From: Alphaproteobacteria bacterium
Lineage (GTDB): Bacteria; Pseudomonadota; Alphaproteobacteria; Acetobacterales; Acetobacteraceae
NCBI GenBank assembly: GCA_017307285.1
Contig: JAFKFI010000047.1
Location: 62,001-126,000 of the forward strand
DNA: 64,000 bases
Direction: 5' to 3'
Positions 61,229 to 64,000 of the stretch are shown in pieces. Numbering within the stretch: the stretch's first letter is position 1; each line of letters begins with the position of its first letter. A model generated the notes under the pieces. That model ran no database searches, had not been told where the DNA came from, and was given only the letters and a program-made list of their open reading frames with translations. The translations under genes were made by a program, and so were the position numbers.

Positions 61229-61528
61229 TCAGATGCTCTGGGCATCGATCCCGTCGTAGTCGCGATGGGTGCCGACGAAGCGGACATAGACAACGCCGTG
61301 TTGGTAGTTCACCCAAGCGACGAGGCGGTACTTGTTCCCGCCGATATCGAACACGACGCGGCCGTCACGGAGAATATCGGCACTGCCAAACATCCGCTTG
61401 ACCGCCGGCGGGTCCCTCCATCGCGCGGCCTTGACCACGCTCACCCATGCCCGCAGCGGTTGCTCAGCATCGCGATGGGCAGGCTGTCCCCAGAACGCCT
61501 TTAGCGTGCCCACCGAGATGATGCGCAT
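61229..61528 (-). CDS. higB: HigB-type toxin
   Basis: This 99-residue RelE-superfamily protein has VSVVKAARWRDPPAVKRMF and then GNKYRLVAWVNYQHGVVYVR, ending in FVGTHRDYDGIDA, where the conserved His and Tyr/Asp contribute to mRNA cleavage on the ribosome in studied HigBs. The ATG 61528 lies only five bases below a TATAGT -10 and has no ribosome site, so translation is probably leaderless. Confidence 0.87.
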   Translation of the reverse strand: MRIISVGTLKAFWGQPAHRDAEQPLRAWVSVVKAARWRDPPAVKRMFGSADILRDGRVVFDIGGNKYRLVAWVNYQHGVVYVRFVGTHRDYDGIDAQSI

Positions 61529-61533
61529 GGGTG

Positions 61534-61561
61534 ACTATAGACGCTCCCAAGATGGGAGCAA
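61534..61561 (-). promoter_or_regulatory. higBA promoter with palindromic operator
   Basis: On the minus strand TTGCTC (61561-61556, weak -35) is followed by 16 bases and TATAGT (61539-61534, -10). Between them a perfect inverted repeat GCTCCC-5-GGGAGC covers 61543-61559. Transcription would start at or beside the toxin ATG. The layout parallels that of the BrnT module at 18475-18503. Confidence 0.6.
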
Positions 61562-61616
61562 ATCGCTTTCTGCGGGATTGCTTGGGATCCATCTTGCGTT
61601 CGCCGTGCAAGTGCCG

Positions 61617-62414
61617 TCAGGCGCCAAGTGAGACACTTACAGCATCGCGCGTCGGAAGAACGGAGGATTGGGATGTCAGGCGGTATATCCCCGTCGATCC
61701 GCCGTCCGGCGCAACCTTGTTTGCGATGCGCTCGATTTGCCCCGTTCCGCGATTGTGCCTGCTGAGATCAACCAACGCCCAGGCAACGTGGTTGCGCCAA
61801 GCCGGACAGCCGTTACGAAGCATGGCAGCCTGCATCGGAAGGGTTATCCCGAACCGGTCCGAAAGCGCGGCCTCCAGTGAACGCGACGATTGTGGCCCGT
61901 CGCCGAGCAGCTCCAGGATCGCCGCCCGAGTGTCCGCACGGGGCGGAAATGGGAGCACCCCAAGATCCGTCTCGACCAATTCCGTGTCGATTACCGCCAC
62001 GTTCTCGAGGTCACTGTCTGAAGGGGCCTTCTTCGCCAGCAGCGGCCGATCTCCATGTTTCCTATGCAGAGCAGAGGCCATTTGGAGGACCGGTTCGTCA
62101 CCCCAGGCGTTCATGGCGAAGTTCGCAACAGCGACAACGAGACGCACGTTGTCTTTCTGATACGGTTTGTGTCGGTCGATACGATCGAGACTTGGTGCAA
62201 ACGGGCGTTTGGCTTGCCCGTCACCAACCAGCTGAAGGTTGAACGGCAATCCCGAGAAGGCGCAGCGGCCGCCACAAGCCTCCCAAGCCGCCGCGAGGTC
62301 AGCCATCGAAAAGATTTCTGAAGACCCCCGCGCGCGGTTCCGTGAATTGGCTGCATTGACGAGCGCCTGTGTCCATTTCGGGGGTCGGTTCTGGTCCGGT
62401 GGATCGATCGACAT
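61617..62414 (-). CDS. HNH nuclease fused to an Mrr N-terminal-type winged helix
   Basis: This is a 265-residue fusion. Residues about 45-105 are an HNH-type nuclease: GGRCAFSGLPF, then SLDRIDRHKPYQKDNVRLV and NFAMNAWG, a pattern frequent in phage and mobile nucleases, with Asp-Arg-Ile-Asp and the late Asn as the active core. Residues about 158-255 look like the Mrr_N winged helix: RAAILELLGDGPQSSRSLEA, then PAWRNHVAWALVDLSRHNRG and GIYRLTSQS. In Mrr enzymes that domain reads modified DNA. No methyltransferase is nearby. A type IV restriction or DNA-targeting nuclease is possible. It starts at ATG 62414. Confidence 0.75.
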   Translation of the reverse strand: MSIDPPDQNRPPKWTQALVNAANSRNRARGSSEIFSMADLAAAWEACGGRCAFSGLPFNLQLVGDGQAKRPFAPSLDRIDRHKPYQKDNVRLVVAVANFAMNAWGDEPVLQMASALHRKHGDRPLLAKKAPSDSDLENVAVIDTELVETDLGVLPFPPRADTRAAILELLGDGPQSSRSLEAALSDRFGITLPMQAAMLRNGCPAWRNHVAWALVDLSRHNRGTGQIERIANKVAPDGGSTGIYRLTSQSSVLPTRDAVSVSLGA

Positions 62415-62508
62415 GGATGACTGCTCACACTCCGCAGGCAGTTGGAGTCAGCCCGGCACAACTTGGCACAGCAAAGCCGGTTGACCGAGTCAGGATGTGA
62501 ACTGGGTT

Positions 62509-62526
62509 CTCTGCCTCCGCAGAGAT
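62509..62526. terminator. Short hairpin after the transglutaminase-like gene
   Basis: TCTCTGC (62509-62515) pairs perfectly with GCAGAGA (62520-62526) around a four-base loop, 56 bases past the stop of the leftward transglutaminase-like gene. There is no T-run, so it is at most a weak terminator or a 3' stabilising structure. Confidence 0.35.
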
Positions 62527-62581
62527 GTCGTCCAAGTTCCGCTTCTCCGCTGCGGCCCCTGAAGCCGCAGGAGGGCTCTGC

Positions 62582-64000
62582 CTAGTTCCGCGCCTCCATT
62601 CGCGACACAACGAAAACCCCCCGCACATCATCCAACGCCGTGAAGAACAGCCGCTGCAAGCTGTCATACTCCCCCGGTTGGTAGACATCCCGGTCCACCC
62701 GAAGCATCCGCGCAACGTGGATCTCCGACCCCGCGCGCTCATACCGAGCCGTATACCGCCCGGTGTCGTTGGAAAAACTGACCTCCTTGGGCAGCCGCAC
62801 GATGGCGTAGCCCTGGGGCAGATGCAGCGTGTAATGCCACTCCAGTTCCATCGCGCCGATCTGCACGGCATGCCGGCGTGGCTCGCCGTTCGAGAGGTAG
62901 GGGCGTAGCAGCGCGGAAGGCTGCTCGAAATCGACGCCGGTGGGGGTGCTGAAATAGGCCTCGCCGTCCTGGAAGGCGACGCCGTGCGGGCTTGACCAGC
63001 TGGCCTGCACCGAGAACGGATGGGCGAGGTCCTTGGGATCGCTGGCGTCGAGCTCACCGTAGCCGCCTTCGGGGGTGGCGGCCAGCATCCGCTCCGCGAG
63101 CTCCCTGGTGGACGAGGCGGCGGCGACGTCCTCGCGGGCGCCGGTCTCGATGTTGGCGTCCATTGTGAAGCGGCTTTCGCCATCGATCCGACCATCGGCG
63201 TTGAGGGTGACGTCGGCGTCGAGCCGGTAGCGGTTGGCCTCGGGGCGCGAGGCTGGGGTGTGCGCGATCTCGCCGTGCTCGGTCGCGAGCACCACCAGCT
63301 TGCCAGAGAGCCGCCGGTCGAGCGTGCCCAAGCGGGCGTAGGGGTTGGTCGGGTTGGCGAACAGGCCGAAATCGGGCAGCCACGCGATCACGTGGTTGAA
63401 CTCCTGCGGCACGCCGAGCGGGTATGGCTGGTAGCGCGAGCCCCAATCGACCAGCGCCGCCTCGGCGCGGATGCCGCGCGCGGCGAGCAGCGCCTCGAGC
63501 AGCACCACGTGGTCCTTGCAGTCGCCATAGCCGTTGGCCAGCACCCCCGAGGCGCGGTGCGGCACCCAGCCGTCATTGGGGTCGAGATAGACCGCGACGT
63601 AGCGGATGTTGGTCGCGATCCAGTCATGGATCGCCCGCGCCGCGTCGAGCCCGGTGCGGTCGCCGGCGATCTTTGCGGCCAAGGCGGCGATCTCGGGCGT
63701 CACCTCGGCACGGTCGGCGGCCTGGCGGTGATAGATCGCGCCCAATTCTTCGGTCGAAGGCAGCGTCGTGGCGGCGAACATGGGCAGGAAGTCGCTCGGC
63801 GAGACCATGTCGCGCTCGCTCTCCTGGCCCGGCACGTTGTCGAGCGTCGCGACGATCTCGCGGCGGCCGTCGCTCACGGTGTCGGTCACGGCGAACCCGC
63901 CCCGCTGCTTCCAGCGCAGCGCGAGGTCGGGCGGCGCCTCGATCCGGACCGACATGTGCCGCGTCGGCCATTCCAGCAGCGGGCGGATGGCGAGGTTGAA
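62582..64000 (-). CDS. DUF3857/transglutaminase-like protein, C-terminal part (cut by window edge)
   Basis: The frame is open to the right edge, so the N-terminus is missing; 472 residues are visible. The transglutaminase core has the catalytic Cys in YGDCKDHVVLLEALLAARG and the His in FNHVIAWLPDFG. The third position, usually Asp in a DPT motif, reads FANPTNPYARLG, Asn in place of Asp. IRYVAVYLDPNDGWVPH precedes the core and a long beta-rich domain follows (about 230-455). Related proteins are periplasmic and often have unknown substrates. Loss of the Asp may weaken peptidase activity. Confidence 0.83.
   Translation of the reverse strand, partial: FNLAIRPLLEWPTRHMSVRIEAPPDLALRWKQRGGFAVTDTVSDGRREIVATLDNVPGQESERDMVSPSDFLPMFAATTLPSTEELGAIYHRQAADRAEVTPEIAALAAKIAGDRTGLDAARAIHDWIATNIRYVAVYLDPNDGWVPHRASGVLANGYGDCKDHVVLLEALLAARGIRAEAALVDWGSRYQPYPLGVPQEFNHVIAWLPDFGLFANPTNPYARLGTLDRRLSGKLVVLATEHGEIAHTPASRPEANRYRLDADVTLNADGRIDGESRFTMDANIETGAREDVAAASSTRELAERMLAATPEGGYGELDASDPKDLAHPFSVQASWSSPHGVAFQDGEAYFSTPTGVDFEQPSALLRPYLSNGEPRRHAVQIGAMELEWHYTLHLPQGYAIVRLPKEVSFSNDTGRYTARYERAGSEIHVARMLRVDRDVYQPGEYDSLQRLFFTALDDVRGVFVVSRMEARN

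Overview
The window is GC-rich (well over 60 % by eye), densely packed, bacterial chromosomal DNA. Gene content points to an alphaproteobacterium, most likely Acetobacteraceae or a close Rhodospirillales relative. The grounds are a haem-fused PQQ-type sugar dehydrogenase, Hint-domain and RTX-type secreted proteins, a Tat-exported beta-carbonic anhydrase, quinol-dependent NO reductase, a full C-P lyase operon, and hypothetical families I associate with that group. This placement is inference, since the window contains no rRNA or other phylogenetic marker. I saw no tRNA, rRNA, CRISPR array, insertion sequence or prophage.

Layout. 1-6.4 kb: the end of a protocatechuate (pca) gene pair, then a CUT1-type ABC importer (binding protein, two permeases, ATPase). 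6.5-16.1 kb: amine/amino acid oxidase divergent from a hydantoinase-like enzyme, an MFS carrier, an O-acyltransferase, a glycosyltransferase and a penicillin-acylase-family hydrolase. 16.4-23.4 kb: small unknown genes, exported carbonic anhydrase, a BrnT-type toxin with an HTH antitoxin, a guanidinium exporter behind a guanidine-II (mini-ykkC) riboswitch, qNOR, two DUF genes and a membrane cyclic-nucleotide-binding protein. 23.6-31.1 kb: a repeat-rich small exported protein, an HtrA protease, an ArsR/SRPBCC pair, a remnant of a second htrA 3' end, an MFS carrier and a 1057-residue RTX-type protein with a candidate Cys/His peptidase domain. 31-39 kb: an EnvZ/OmpR-type two-component system, an unknown gene pair, a TauD-type dioxygenase and a phosphoesterase-Hint fusion.

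39.4-48.4 kb is a phosphonate catabolism locus. phnF and a second phnM-like gene run leftward. phnGHIJKLM and a 2H-phosphoesterase gene run rightward, mostly with 4-bp start/stop overlaps, and phnN lies convergent at the far end. Together these convert alkylphosphonates through ribose 1-phosphonate 5-triphosphate intermediates to phosphoribosyl phosphates. No phosphonate transporter (phnCDE) is in the window.

48.5-60.8 kb: two gamma-glutamyltransferase paralogues, a tandem PPC/DUF296 protein, a frameshifted hypothetical gene, a TPP enzyme with a basic tail, an AsnC-type ligand-binding domain protein, CsaA, Gpt, and an SMP-30-like gene divergent from a dehydrogenase-cytochrome c fusion. 60.8-64 kb: a HigBA toxin-antitoxin pair, an HNH nuclease fused to an Mrr N-terminal-type winged helix, and a transglutaminase-like gene running off the right edge.

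The most rewarding places to look again are the phosphoesterase-Hint fusion, the RTX protein with a CHAP/NlpC-like Cys/His pair, the HNH-Mrr_N nuclease beside HigBA, the guanidine-II riboswitch, and the recurring promoter architecture that would give leaderless mRNAs for both toxins.
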